5,361 nt of DNA from F23-B02 sp963620985. Its GTDB lineage: Bacteria > Bacillota > Clostridia > Oscillospirales > Oscillospiraceae. Of the stretch, positions 1-4,649 are shown in pieces. Below the pieces are notes generated by a model. That model was not told the origin of the DNA and ran no database searches. It saw only the letters and a program-made list of their open reading frames with translations. Position 1 is the stretch's first letter. Each line of letters starts with the position of its first letter. The position numbers and the translations under genes are program-made. The stretch spans positions 1 through 5,361 of the forward strand of contig CAVFCI010000086.1 in the NCBI GenBank assembly GCA_963620985.1, written 5' to 3'.

Positions 1-37
1 GGTTTTTCGAGGTTTTCGATTGTAAAATCGCGTCCAA
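1..37. other. Chromosomal flank downstream of the rpsI remnant
   Basis: This short AT-rich stretch lies outside the duplicated rpsI end and is probably the original host DNA downstream of rpsI. It contains two tandem near-copies of GGTTTTTCGA (positions 1-20). I see no gene and no convincing terminator in the few bases available. Confidence 0.5.
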
Positions 38-85
38 TTATCTCTTTGAGAACTGAGGTGCGCGACGAGCGGCTTTGAGGCCGTA
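38..85 (-). pseudogene. rpsI: Duplicated 3' end of rpsI (ribosomal protein S9 remnant)
   Basis: Read on the minus strand, these bases encode YGLKAARRAPQFSKR followed by TAA, which is the characteristic C-terminus of bacterial ribosomal protein S9 (Bacillus S9 ends KKYGLKGARRAPQFSKR). Upstream of the tyrosine codon the frame gives only ENQQ and then a stop at 98-100, so there is no gene body: this is a fragment left behind by integration. The last codons (CCT, TCA, AGA, TAA) differ from those of the copy at the right edge (CCG, AGC, CGC, TGA). The inference is that this copy keeps the original chromosomal 3' end, displaced from the gene body by the inserted element. Confidence 0.9.
50..72. repeat. 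Left attachment-site direct repeat (integrase-proximal)
   Basis: This 23-bp segment matches 5339-5361 at 21 of 23 positions. The last 13 bp (60-72, GCGCGACGAGCGG) are identical in both copies. It lies inside the rpsI 3' coding end, the usual place for a tyrosine-recombinase target. Strand exchange most likely occurred within or near the 13-bp identity, because sequence to its left diverges between the copies only at synonymous positions. The repeat may continue to the right of 72, but the other copy is cut by the window end. Confidence 0.85.
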
Positions 86-127
86 TTGCTGATTTTCCTA
101 CGATGAAATATCCTTGTAAATCAGCAA
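86..127. repeat. 10-bp inverted repeat between attachment core and integrase end
   Basis: TTGCTGATTT at 86-95 and AAATCAGCAA at 118-127 are perfect inverted copies with a 22-bp spacer. The repeat abuts the last recognisable rpsI codon on the left. No T-tract follows on the minus strand, so it is not a standard terminator for the integrase. It may be a recombinase or accessory-protein binding dyad. The sequence around the right arm (CTTGTAAATCAGC, 113-125) resembles 5318-5331 at the other end. Confidence 0.6.
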
Positions 128-149
128 GTACAGGCACTTCGAAAAATTT

Positions 150-168
150 TTAGCCCCATATTTAACCC
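150..168. repeat. Left arm repeats TTAGCCC / TTAACCC (candidate integrase arm sites)
   Basis: TTAGCCC at 150-156 is followed by TTAACCC at 162-168, giving a 12-bp period. The second unit overlaps the integrase stop codon (162-164). Four exact copies of TTAGCCC with 11-12 bp spacing within pairs occur at the opposite end (5185-5233). Directly repeated motifs near both ends, about one helical turn apart, are what Tn916- and lambda-type integrases bind with their N-terminal arm-binding domain. Assignment to this integrase is inferred. Confidence 0.6.
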
Positions 169-1184
169 TTTTCGGCGGAGTTTTCCGACAACGAGACTTC
201 CTGCATCTTCGGAGCAAATGCGCTGTTGATCGTCGCTGCAATGTCCTCCGGACGATTATATTTCACCTTCGCATAAATATCAAGCGTCTCCTTGATGTTT
301 TCGTGTCCGGCCAGATATTGTACCGTCTTCGGGTCTACATTGGCATAAATCAGATTGGTGATGTAGGTGCGGCGCAGCTGGTGGGTCTTGACCTGAAAAT
401 CCATGCTATAGATGACTGTATTGTTATGGGCAGCGCGCTGCCCCAGAACAGGGGTGACTGTGCGCTTCAGTTTCTCTCCGTTTTCAAGATAACGGGTATA
501 GGTTCGCGGCTTAGTGGAGCGAACCGTGACATACTTCCATAGGCGGGCAAACTGCGTGTAGGACAGCGGACCTCCGTCGATGCTGCTGGCGAAGACATAC
601 TCGGAGGTCGATTTTGACTTGACTTCTTTCAGGCACTCGACGAGCTGCGGCGGTATGGGGATATTTCGGCGCGCAGCCTTCGTCTTCAGCTGATCCGATA
701 TGACAGGACGATTATGTTCCGTATGCCATGCCCGGCACACCCTGATTGTCGGCGTCTTGCCATTGAGGTCGACACTGTCCCATTTGAGGGCAAGGGTCTC
801 TTCCCTGCGCAGTACGGCATAAAGACCAATCATGACAAAGGGATACGGCGGCAGACCGCGGATCGAGTCCAGCAGGATTTGCACCTGCTTGTCCGTCAAC
901 GCTGCTGTCTCCTTGGGCGGCATTCCGCCCTTCGGATTCAGCTCCGCCGCCGGATTTTCCCTGATGATGCGGCTCTTTACCGCGGATTCAAAGATAACCT
1001 TGTAGAGCATCTGGACAGACTGATATACGGACTGGGAGAGCTTCGACGCAGGCAGAATAGCCAGGTTGATATCATCCGGGGTCACATCAGCCATATACTT
1101 ATCCCCCAAAGGCTTTACGATGTGCTGCTTCACTTTGGAGCGGTAGTCCGCAAGGGTGGTCGCTCGAATATTGGCCGTTTTCAT
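162..1184 (-). CDS. int: Integrase, core-binding plus catalytic fragment (340 aa)
   Basis: This open part of the integrase has nearly all of the SAM-like core-binding domain (about residues 1-85) and the whole catalytic domain (about 95-320). All expected active-site positions are visible: Arg126 in LRREE, Lys167 in LKTKAARR, His268 and Arg271 in HQLRRTY, His294 in AGHEN, and the nucleophile Tyr304 in DIYAKV. Two strongly conserved non-catalytic positions are unusual: the Gly usually before LR in box I is Val (AVLRREE), and the His usually after the box II Arg is Arg (HQLRRTY). The ATG at 1184 has no good Shine-Dalgarno sequence and cuts off the first 13 codons of the core-binding domain, so independent translation is doubtful. 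Without the arm-binding part the product could cleave DNA but should not recombine normally. Confidence 0.8.
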   Translation of the reverse strand: MKTANIRATTLADYRSKVKQHIVKPLGDKYMADVTPDDINLAILPASKLSQSVYQSVQMLYKVIFESAVKSRIIRENPAAELNPKGGMPPKETAALTDKQVQILLDSIRGLPPYPFVMIGLYAVLRREETLALKWDSVDLNGKTPTIRVCRAWHTEHNRPVISDQLKTKAARRNIPIPPQLVECLKEVKSKSTSEYVFASSIDGGPLSYTQFARLWKYVTVRSTKPRTYTRYLENGEKLKRTVTPVLGQRAAHNNTVIYSMDFQVKTHQLRRTYITNLIYANVDPKTVQYLAGHENIKETLDIYAKVKYNRPEDIAATINSAFAPKMQEVSLSENSAEKG

Positions 1185-1223
1185 TGTCAGCCACTTTTCA
1201 CAGTAATCGGCAACGGTCGGATT

Positions 1224-1415
1224 TTAAAGACGGAATGTCGCCTCGGCAATCTGGCGCAGAGCCTCGGCCTTCTTCGTTTCCAGCTCCTCTGGGGATTTTG
1301 CACGGAGAGATACCCGTTTCCCGTCCGCGTCAACGATGCGTGTCCGGTAGTAGGTGTAGCCGTTGATCGTGTCGGTGCTGTACTGCGGTGTCTGTTTCTT
1401 CGGCCTGCCCATCAT
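1224..1415 (-). CDS. Integrase N-terminal arm-binding fragment (63 aa)
   Basis: This open segment encodes MMGRPKKQTPQYS followed by a compact beta-rich stretch (GYTYYRTRIVDADGKRVSLR) and a helix (SPEELETKKAEALRQIAEATF), the pattern of the arm-type DNA-binding domain of Tn916-like integrases. It ends in FRL-stop, and the same frame resumes with NPTVADYCEKW after the stop. Translation is well supported (AAGGAG nine bases before ATG 1415, AAAGGAG two bases before it and five before ATG 1412). If made as a free 63-aa protein it might still bind the arm repeats and act as a competitor; this is speculation. The frame is open further upstream to 1493 but lacks a ribosome site there. Confidence 0.7.
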   Translation of the reverse strand: MMGRPKKQTPQYSTDTINGYTYYRTRIVDADGKRVSLRAKSPEELETKKAEALRQIAEATFRL

Positions 1416-1428
1416 AACTCCTTTCTCC

Positions 1429-1457
1429 TTGCCAGCGGAGCGGAGATATGCTACAAT
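1429..1457 (+). promoter_or_regulatory. Strong sigma-A-type promoter for a short plus-strand RNA
   Basis: TTGCCA (1429-1434) and TACAAT (1452-1457) are separated by exactly 17 bp, with an extended -10 TG at 1449-1450. Five of six bases match consensus in each hexamer. Predicted start is near 1464. It fires opposite to the integrase, whose ATG lies 14 bp away at 1415. There is no plus-strand gene downstream before the terminator at 1500-1537. Confidence 0.65.
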
Positions 1458-1467
1458 TGTCTGGCAA
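1429..1467. repeat. Dyad TTGCCAG...CTGGCAA around the promoter
   Basis: TTGCCAG (1429-1435) and CTGGCAA (1461-1467) are perfect 7-bp inverted repeats with a 25-bp spacer. The left arm overlaps the -35 box and the right arm covers the predicted start. This suits an operator or recombinase-accessory site that would control the small RNA and the integrase leader together. It could also be chance. Confidence 0.4.
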
Positions 1468-1537
1468 GGGTATCGAATTGAACATCGGTGCATTGCTGTA
1501 AGCTGCTTCGGAGGTAGGAGTCCGAAGCAGCTTTTTT
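1464..1537 (+). ncRNA. Predicted ~74-nt RNA antisense to the rhuM-int junction
   Basis: The segment runs from the predicted start of the 1429-1457 promoter to the T-tract of the 1500-1537 terminator. No start codon with a ribosome site lies within it, so it is probably non-coding. It is complementary to the minus-strand stretch between the rhuM stop and the integrase ribosome site, and its 3' end overlaps the rhuM stop codon. An RNA here could pair with a rhuM-int transcript and limit integrase expression, in the manner of antisense control of transposases such as RNA-OUT of IS10. It matches no RNA family I know; existence rests on promoter and terminator alone. Confidence 0.5.
1500..1537 (+). 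terminator. Intrinsic terminator, plus direction
   Basis: A perfect 12-bp stem (AGCTGCTTCGGA 1501-1512 with TCCGAAGCAGCT 1521-1532) and an 8-nt loop are followed by six T residues (1532-1537). On the minus strand only two T residues follow, so polarity is mainly plus even though the flanking genes are on the minus strand. It may still form a 3'-end hairpin on the rhuM mRNA. Confidence 0.85.
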
Positions 1538-2588
1538 ATTCTTGATCCTTGATCTGCTGGGTCTCGGCTTCTAATGCCATGAAGCGGTCAAAGTCGCTGG
1601 CATAAAGCCGATCCTGGATAATGCGGTATTTTTCGTATTCCGTCTCCGCATGGAGCTTTGCCTGCTCCGCACTGATCTTGCCCGGCCCGGTCAGCAGCTC
1701 GTTTCCGTTGAATTCGAGGAAACCGTCCAACCGCTTTGCCCAGTCCTCCATGCTCATGGGAATCTTTCGTTCGGCCTGCAATTCCGCGTAGTCCAGATAG
1801 AGTGACACGATACGCTCCAGATAGCTCATTTCCTGCTCACTCAGATAATTCTTGGCAATCGTTACATCCGCCTTTAGGATCTTCCCATCCGGCGCATTCT
1901 CCCAAGTGGTCAGCCCCATGTGCTCCTTTTCTGCGTCCGCCCGCTCCACAATCAGCTCCGCTGCCGTGTGACGGTGGACAGCGAAGTGCATCTTGTTCTG
2001 CACCGTCTGGAAGAACAGGCGTGTGGTCTTGGCATCCTTGTCATAGTCGAAGGCCGTTGCATACAGGTCTGTGACCTTCTGATAGAACTTGCGCTCTGAC
2101 AGCCGGATCTCGCGGATCTGCTGCAGCTGGCGATCAAAGTATTCATCGGTGAACATGTGGCCTTTTTTCAGACGGTCAACATCCATCGTCCAACCCTGGA
2201 TGGTGTAGTCCTTGACGATCTGCCCCGCCCATTTGCGGAACTGTACGGCGCGCTGATTGTTCACCTTGAAGCCAACGGCAATGATCATCTGAAGATTGTA
2301 GTGCGTGACCTCGCGATTGACCTGGCGTGTGCCTTCCGTTTGAACTATCCGGAATTTCCGGATAGTTGCCCCCTCGACCAGTTCTCCATCTGCATATATT
2401 TTTTTGATATGCTCATTGATCGTGCGTACGTCCACATCGTAAAGCGCAGCCATCATCTTCTGCGTCAGCCAGATATTCTCGTCCTCATAGCGCATTTCGA
2501 TGCTGGACGGATCGTCACCGGCCGCAGCGACATAGGTGAGGTATTCTGCCGCAGAGCTGCGGCTGGTGATCTCATTTTTCTTTTTCAT
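1536..2588 (-). CDS. rhuM: RhuM-family protein (350 aa)
   Basis: Full-length member of the virulence RhuM family, named for a gene on Salmonella pathogenicity island 3; its biochemical activity is not established. Family features are an HTH-like N-terminal segment (WLTQKMMAALYDVDVRTINEHIKKI, about residues 40-64), the block RKFRIVQTEGTRQVNREVTHYN followed by AVGFKVNNQRAVQFRKWA (about 77-121), and a helical C-terminal half with FFQTVQNKMHFAVHRHTAAEL (about 192-212). There is no signal peptide or membrane segment, so it is probably cytoplasmic. The start has GAGGGA seven bases upstream. It begins 30 bp after the XRE regulator stop, suggesting co-transcription, and is the element's main non-recombination cargo. 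Relatives are common on mobile elements and beside defence genes; a protective or toxin-like role here is inference. Confidence 0.88.
   Translation of the reverse strand: MKKKNEITSRSSAAEYLTYVAAAGDDPSSIEMRYEDENIWLTQKMMAALYDVDVRTINEHIKKIYADGELVEGATIRKFRIVQTEGTRQVNREVTHYNLQMIIAVGFKVNNQRAVQFRKWAGQIVKDYTIQGWTMDVDRLKKGHMFTDEYFDRQLQQIREIRLSERKFYQKVTDLYATAFDYDKDAKTTRLFFQTVQNKMHFAVHRHTAAELIVERADAEKEHMGLTTWENAPDGKILKADVTIAKNYLSEQEMSYLERIVSLYLDYAELQAERKIPMSMEDWAKRLDGFLEFNGNELLTGPGKISAEQAKLHAETEYEKYRIIQDRLYASDFDRFMALEAETQQIKDQE
2343..2367. repeat. 25-bp palindrome inside rhuM
   Basis: AACTATCCGGAA (2343-2354) and TTCCGGATAGTT (2356-2367) are perfect 12-bp inverted arms around one central base. The stretch encodes the conserved residues TIRKFRIV of RhuM. 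In the mRNA it would be a long helix with essentially no loop, so a DNA-level role such as a dimeric protein-binding site, or coincidence of codons, is more likely. Confidence 0.7.
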
Positions 2589-2618
2589 GGCGATTCCCTC
2601 AAAACGAAATATCCGGTC

Positions 2619-3209
2619 TTACTCTGAGCTGTCCGGTGTTCCACCGGCAGCTCTTATTTTTTCCCTCGGAGTTTGTTCGTTTGCTAACTCTGCATTGATG
2701 ATTTTCTTTATCTGAGACTGTCCATCCAAAAGATAATCTTTTACGAGCTTTATTTTCTTCGGATCCCATTTTTGGTATATGGCACCGCTTACGGTATCTT
2801 CTGTGATTGTCTCGTTATCCATCCCGCAGATTTCATGGACGGTCAATAGTAAATCGGTATCAGCATCTTCAACAGAATCCTTCAGGTACATGTCTGGAAT
2901 GCCAACATTAACAGAAACTGCGCATACTATGCGGTTGCCATCCTCTATGGTTTTCTTTGCTTTCTCTTGTGCTCGAAGCTGCTCAGCTCTTGCGGCGACC
3001 TTTTCTGTATCAATATCCAAAAGCAAGTCTTCAACCGAAATATCAAGGGCGCTTGCTAATTTAGTAAGTTGCTCAATTCGCGGTGCCAATCTTGCCCCTC
3101 GCTCATATTGCCGTAGTGTGAAAACAGAAACATTCGCAAGAGCAGCCAATTCTGCTTGAGTCAGCCCACGTTCTTTTCGGTAAAAGCGTATTCTTTCGCC
3201 TACTCGCAT
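2619..3209 (-). CDS. XRE-family transcriptional regulator (196 aa), likely element repressor
   Basis: The N-terminal residues 2-64 form a classic XRE/Cro-CI helix-turn-helix: GERIRFYRKERGLTQAELAALA followed by NVSVFTLRQYERG and a LASALDISVEDLL tail. Residues about 68-90 are charged and helical. The C-terminal half is not recognised; no S24/LexA-type Ser-Lys peptidase motif is apparent, so RecA-triggered self-cleavage is not supported. ATG 3209 is chosen over an in-frame TTG at 3212 because AGGTG lies eight bases upstream. It is divergent from the Cro-like gene across about 150 bp holding two promoters, the arrangement of a phage-like switch, and is followed after 30 bp by rhuM. It reads as more AT-rich than rhuM and int, hinting at a separate origin. 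Confidence 0.85.
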   Translation of the reverse strand: MRVGERIRFYRKERGLTQAELAALANVSVFTLRQYERGARLAPRIEQLTKLASALDISVEDLLLDIDTEKVAARAEQLRAQEKAKKTIEDGNRIVCAVSVNVGIPDMYLKDSVEDADTDLLLTVHEICGMDNETITEDTVSGAIYQKWDPKKIKLVKDYLLDGQSQIKKIINAELANEQTPREKIRAAGGTPDSSE

Positions 3210-3229
3210 CAAAGCATCACCTCATATGT

Positions 3230-3258
3230 ACGATAGCACTATTTTTGCGTAAAAGCAA
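3230..3258 (-). promoter_or_regulatory. Probable promoter of the XRE repressor operon
   Basis: On the minus strand, TTGCTT (3258-3253) and TATCGT (3235-3230) are 17 bp apart with an extended -10 TGC just before the -10. It is placed 21 bp upstream of the ATG at 3209. The -35 is weak, consistent with regulation. ATAG-CA-CTAT (3233-3242) forms a small dyad over the -10. Confidence 0.5.
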
Positions 3259-3267
3259 TACAAAGTA

Positions 3268-3279
3268 GTTCAAACGAAC
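3268..3279. promoter_or_regulatory. Candidate operator dyad between divergent promoters
   Basis: GTTC-AAAC-GAAC is an inverted repeat midway between the minus-strand repressor promoter and the plus-strand promoter at 3290. Its position would suit a dimeric XRE repressor acting on both. Assignment is by position only. Confidence 0.35.
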
Positions 3280-3289
3280 AAAATTTCAC

Positions 3290-3318
3290 TTGACAAGCTC
3301 AAATGACTGATGTATTGT
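3290..3318 (+). promoter_or_regulatory. Promoter of the Cro-like/excisionase operon
   Basis: A perfect TTGACA (3290-3295) and TATTGT (3313-3318) are 17 bp apart, with predicted start near 3325 and the first gene starting at 3362. A TATAAT at 3341-3346 lies too close to the ribosome site to be the main -10. Confidence 0.65.
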
Positions 3319-3341
3319 TTTCTTGGTGGTTCGATTGAGCT
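3296..3341. promoter_or_regulatory. Inverted repeat flanking the plus-strand -10 box
   Basis: AGCTCAA (3296-3302) and TTGAGCT (3335-3341) are perfect inverted 7-bp arms with a 32-bp spacer holding the -10 box and transcription start. This could be a pair of half-sites bound by the XRE or Cro-like regulator, or chance. Confidence 0.3.
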
Positions 3342-3361
3342 ATAATCAGGAGGTGAACAAC

Positions 3362-3568
3362 TTGAAGATTCAAACGCAGAAACTCAAAATTGCTATGGCA
3401 CGCGCTTGCATGAATGCGAACGACCTACAAAAAGCGGCAGGAATGCCGCGCCCAACACTCAATAATGCGATTTCTGGCCGTGGCGTAAGTCCGAAAACAG
3501 CTGGCCGCATTGCCCACGCGCTGGGCATTGACGTGACGGAATTGGTGGAGGTGCCTGACGGTGACTGA
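3362..3568 (+). CDS. Small Cro/CI-like HTH protein (68 aa)
   Basis: A single helix-turn-helix domain fills the protein: MARACMNANDLQKAAG (helices 1-2), MPRPTLNNAISGRG (turn and recognition helix, about residues 28-41) and the characteristic XRE tail SPKTAGRIAHALGIDVTELVE. The start is taken as TTG 3362, with a near-perfect AGGAGGTGA (3348-3356) five bases upstream; an in-frame GTG at 3353 lies inside that ribosome site and is rejected. It is first in a four-gene plus-strand operon, divergent from the larger XRE regulator, and its end overlaps the next gene by 8 bp. By position and size it resembles Cro, the second regulator of a bistable switch; that role is inferred. Confidence 0.8.
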   Translation: MKIQTQKLKIAMARACMNANDLQKAAGMPRPTLNNAISGRGVSPKTAGRIAHALGIDVTELVEVPDGD

Positions 3569-3794
3569 TTTGATCACTCGGCAACAATTGGCCGAACAAA
3601 TTCCTTGCGCTCTCAGCGTGATTGATGAGGCTCGGGCATCGGGACGGCTGGCGTACATCCAGTTGCGGCCTGGAGGCAAGGTGTTCTTCCGTCAGGAGCA
3701 CATCGACGCATGGCTGGCTCGCTGCACACATCCGGCAAAGCCGCTGAACGCTGTTGCAACAACCTACCGCAAGCCCAGACAGAAAGGACGGTGA
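3561..3794 (+). CDS. xis: Excisionase-like helix-turn-helix protein (77 aa)
   Basis: A small basic protein with a winged-helix, MerR/excisionase-type fold: LITRQQLAEQIPCALSVIDEARASGRL (HTH, about residues 4-30), a glycine-containing wing (LRPGGKVFF, 35-43) and the ending RQEHIDAWLARC typical of HTH_17/excisionase proteins. The C-terminal tail is rich in Lys and Arg. The GTG start at 3561 has GGAGGTG seven bases before it and overlaps the preceding stop, indicating translational coupling. In integrative elements such proteins bend DNA at the attachment arms and steer integrase toward excision, and some also regulate transcription. It lies far from int on the opposite strand, so the two could be controlled separately. 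Confidence 0.75.
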   Translation: MTDLITRQQLAEQIPCALSVIDEARASGRLAYIQLRPGGKVFFRQEHIDAWLARCTHPAKPLNAVATTYRKPRQKGR

Positions 3795-3799
3795 CGCAG

Positions 3800-4003
3800 A
3801 TGGCATACTATCGAACCTGCCCTCACTGCGGTGCCAACCTCGACCCCGGCGAGGTCTGCGAGGACTGCCGCACAACAGAAAGAGACGCCCACCAGCCGAC
3901 CAAGCAGTGTGAGCGTCCCTATACAAACCGACCGCCGAAGCGGACTGTCAACCTTATTTTACACAAACCAGGCTGCGCAGTCAACGCCTCCGGCAAATTT
4001 TGA
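3800..4003 (+). CDS. Small zinc-ribbon protein (67 aa)
   Basis: The first 23 residues contain CPHC (7-10) and C-x2-C (20-23), a four-cysteine zinc-ribbon motif. The remaining 44 residues are polar, rich in Pro, Thr and Lys/Arg, with two more cysteines (37, 59), and are not recognised. ATG 3800 is preferred: AAAGGA lies 11 bases upstream, whereas the in-frame GTG at 3791 is only two bases from it. The frame stays open upstream to 3710 within the excisionase gene but that region is shadow. The gene begins 5 bp after the excisionase stop and ends 13 bp before the next start. Small CxxC proteins like this are common in clostridial elements; a nucleic-acid-binding or adaptor role is only a guess. 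Confidence 0.65.
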   Translation: MAYYRTCPHCGANLDPGEVCEDCRTTERDAHQPTKQCERPYTNRPPKRTVNLILHKPGCAVNASGKF

Positions 4004-4016
4004 GGAGGAAATTTTG

Positions 4017-4493
4017 ATGGAAAAATTGACATGTGAAAAGACCCGCGCCGCTTATCTGCTGTCCGACGAGATTTTCGGTGCTTTTCGAGGTGCACAGCTT
4101 GCGAATCATCTGCTCAACAGTGCGATGGATTTCCGTCTTGATGACGAGGAAGTCGATGACACTGACCAATACGTCCTGCGTGCCACCTTCAAGGAGCTCG
4201 TCTGGCGCATGGACATTCTGAGCCATTACCTGTCTGAGGTCATGAGCGACCTGTATCTGCTCGATACCGCAGCGCAGAAGTACAAGCCCGGCAAAACTGC
4301 TCTCAAGGCCACGCCCCCGAAAGTCTGGCCCAAGTCCGACGCTGAGATCCTTGCACGGGTCAAAGAGATCGTTGCCGAGCTTGGCTCTGCCGCACAGCAG
4401 CGCGTTCTGGAGATTTTCGGCGAGAAGCTGAATGGAGAGGAAGCGCGGCACGTCAGATATTACTCACGCCATCGGCGCCATCGGAAATATTAA
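4017..4493 (+). CDS. Unrecognised 158-aa element protein
   Basis: I do not recognise a family. The protein looks almost entirely helical and acidic in the middle (RLDDEEVDDTD, residues 40-50), with a linker rich in Lys and Pro (PGKTALKATPPKVWPKSD, about 91-108) and a second helical part (AEILARVKEIVAELGSAAQQRVLEIFGEKL). The last residues are abruptly basic and aromatic (VRYYSRHRRHRKY), produced partly by a 9-bp tandem duplication (4467-4484). The start is clear: GAGGAGGAA seven bases before ATG 4017. It is fourth in the excisionase operon and is followed by a hairpin (4493-4525). No signal peptide or membrane segment is seen. Confidence 0.75.
   Translation: MEKLTCEKTRAAYLLSDEIFGAFRGAQLANHLLNSAMDFRLDDEEVDDTDQYVLRATFKELVWRMDILSHYLSEVMSDLYLLDTAAQKYKPGKTALKATPPKVWPKSDAEILARVKEIVAELGSAAQQRVLEIFGEKLNGEEARHVRYYSRHRRHRKY
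4467..4484 (+). repeat. 9-bp tandem duplication in the 3' end of the 158-aa gene
   Basis: CGCCATCGG occurs twice head to tail (4467-4475 and 4476-4484). It yields the RHRRHR residues at the protein end without shifting frame, and looks like a slippage product. Confidence 0.8.
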
Positions 4494-4525
4494 AGCGGCA
4501 ACTGCTCTCATGGCAGCTGCCGCTT
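4493..4525. terminator. Hairpin between convergent genes, possible bidirectional terminator
   Basis: AAGCGGCA (4493-4500) pairs with TGCCGCTT (4518-4525), and CTGC (4502-4505) with GCAG (4513-4516). T-rich sequence follows weakly on both sides (TTTAATATTT on the minus strand, TTAGATTT on the plus). The A-C mismatch on the plus strand becomes G-U on the minus, favouring termination of the small minus-strand gene. Confidence 0.5.
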
Positions 4526-4634
4526 AGATTTCCATATCACCTATTGTTTGCCGGATAGACACATCCAGCACCATCGCCAGCTCTGTCATGCTTACCTCCG
4601 TTTCCTCGGTAATGACATCAATAGCTTCAGACAT
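4524..4634 (-). CDS. Possible 36-aa HTH-like peptide
   Basis: ATG 4634 is preceded six bases upstream by an excellent AAGGAGG ribosome site, the best reason to consider this short frame real. It encodes MSEAIDVITEETEVSMTELAMVLDVSIRQT and a few more residues. SMTELAMVLDVSIRQT resembles the first two helices of a helix-turn-helix, but the frame ends before a full domain, so it may be a truncated regulator or a small acidic peptide. It is convergent with the 158-aa gene, and its stop sits inside the 4493-4525 hairpin. No convincing promoter was found upstream on this strand. Confidence 0.45.
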   Translation of the reverse strand: MSEAIDVITEETEVSMTELAMVLDVSIRQTIGDMEI

Positions 4635-4649
4635 GGCGCTCCTCCTTCC

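Larger units (their letters stand above)
162..1415 (-). pseudogene. int: Tyrosine recombinase integrase interrupted by an in-frame stop
   Basis: Reading from ATG 1415 gives one continuous frame of about 417 codons broken only by TAA at 1224-1226. The order is a GRPKK basic start, an arm-DNA-binding-like region (GYTYYRTRI...KRVSLRAKSPEELETKK), a SAM-like core-binding domain starting NPTVADYCEKWLT directly after the stop, then the catalytic domain. Length and layout fit a normal Tn916-like integrase, so a single-base change to TAA in a full-length gene is the simplest reading. The start is supported by AAGGAG and AAAGGAG Shine-Dalgarno sequences just before tandem ATGs at 1415 and 1412. The gene points at the left attachment site and follows rhuM after 120 bp, with no clear promoter of its own. 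Read-through, reinitiation at 1184 or sequencing error are alternatives. Confidence 0.85.

Noticed and set aside
1221..1229. CTTTAAAAT at the integrase stop as a programmed frameshift site
   Set aside because: The integrase resumes in the same frame after the stop, so no frameshift is needed, and the TTTAAAA heptamer is not in the required register.
714..1481. Plus-strand 255-aa open frame
   Set aside because: It lies antisense to the integrase, lacks a ribosome site, and its peptide is Arg/Leu/Cys-rich without recognisable motifs; the minus-strand integrase explains the sequence.
2157..2627. Plus-strand 156-aa open frame
   Set aside because: It is antisense to the conserved N-terminal half of rhuM and has no supporting start signal.
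3341..3346. TATAAT as the main -10 of the Cro-like gene
   Set aside because: It is two bases from the Shine-Dalgarno sequence, so a transcript starting from it would lose that site, and no -35 lies 16-18 bp upstream.
3459..3926. Minus-strand 155-aa open frame
   Set aside because: It is antisense to three tightly spaced plus-strand genes with good ribosome sites; composition is shadow-like.
3981..4451. Minus-strand 156-aa open frame
   Set aside because: It is antisense to the 158-aa gene, which has a strong ribosome site and operon context.
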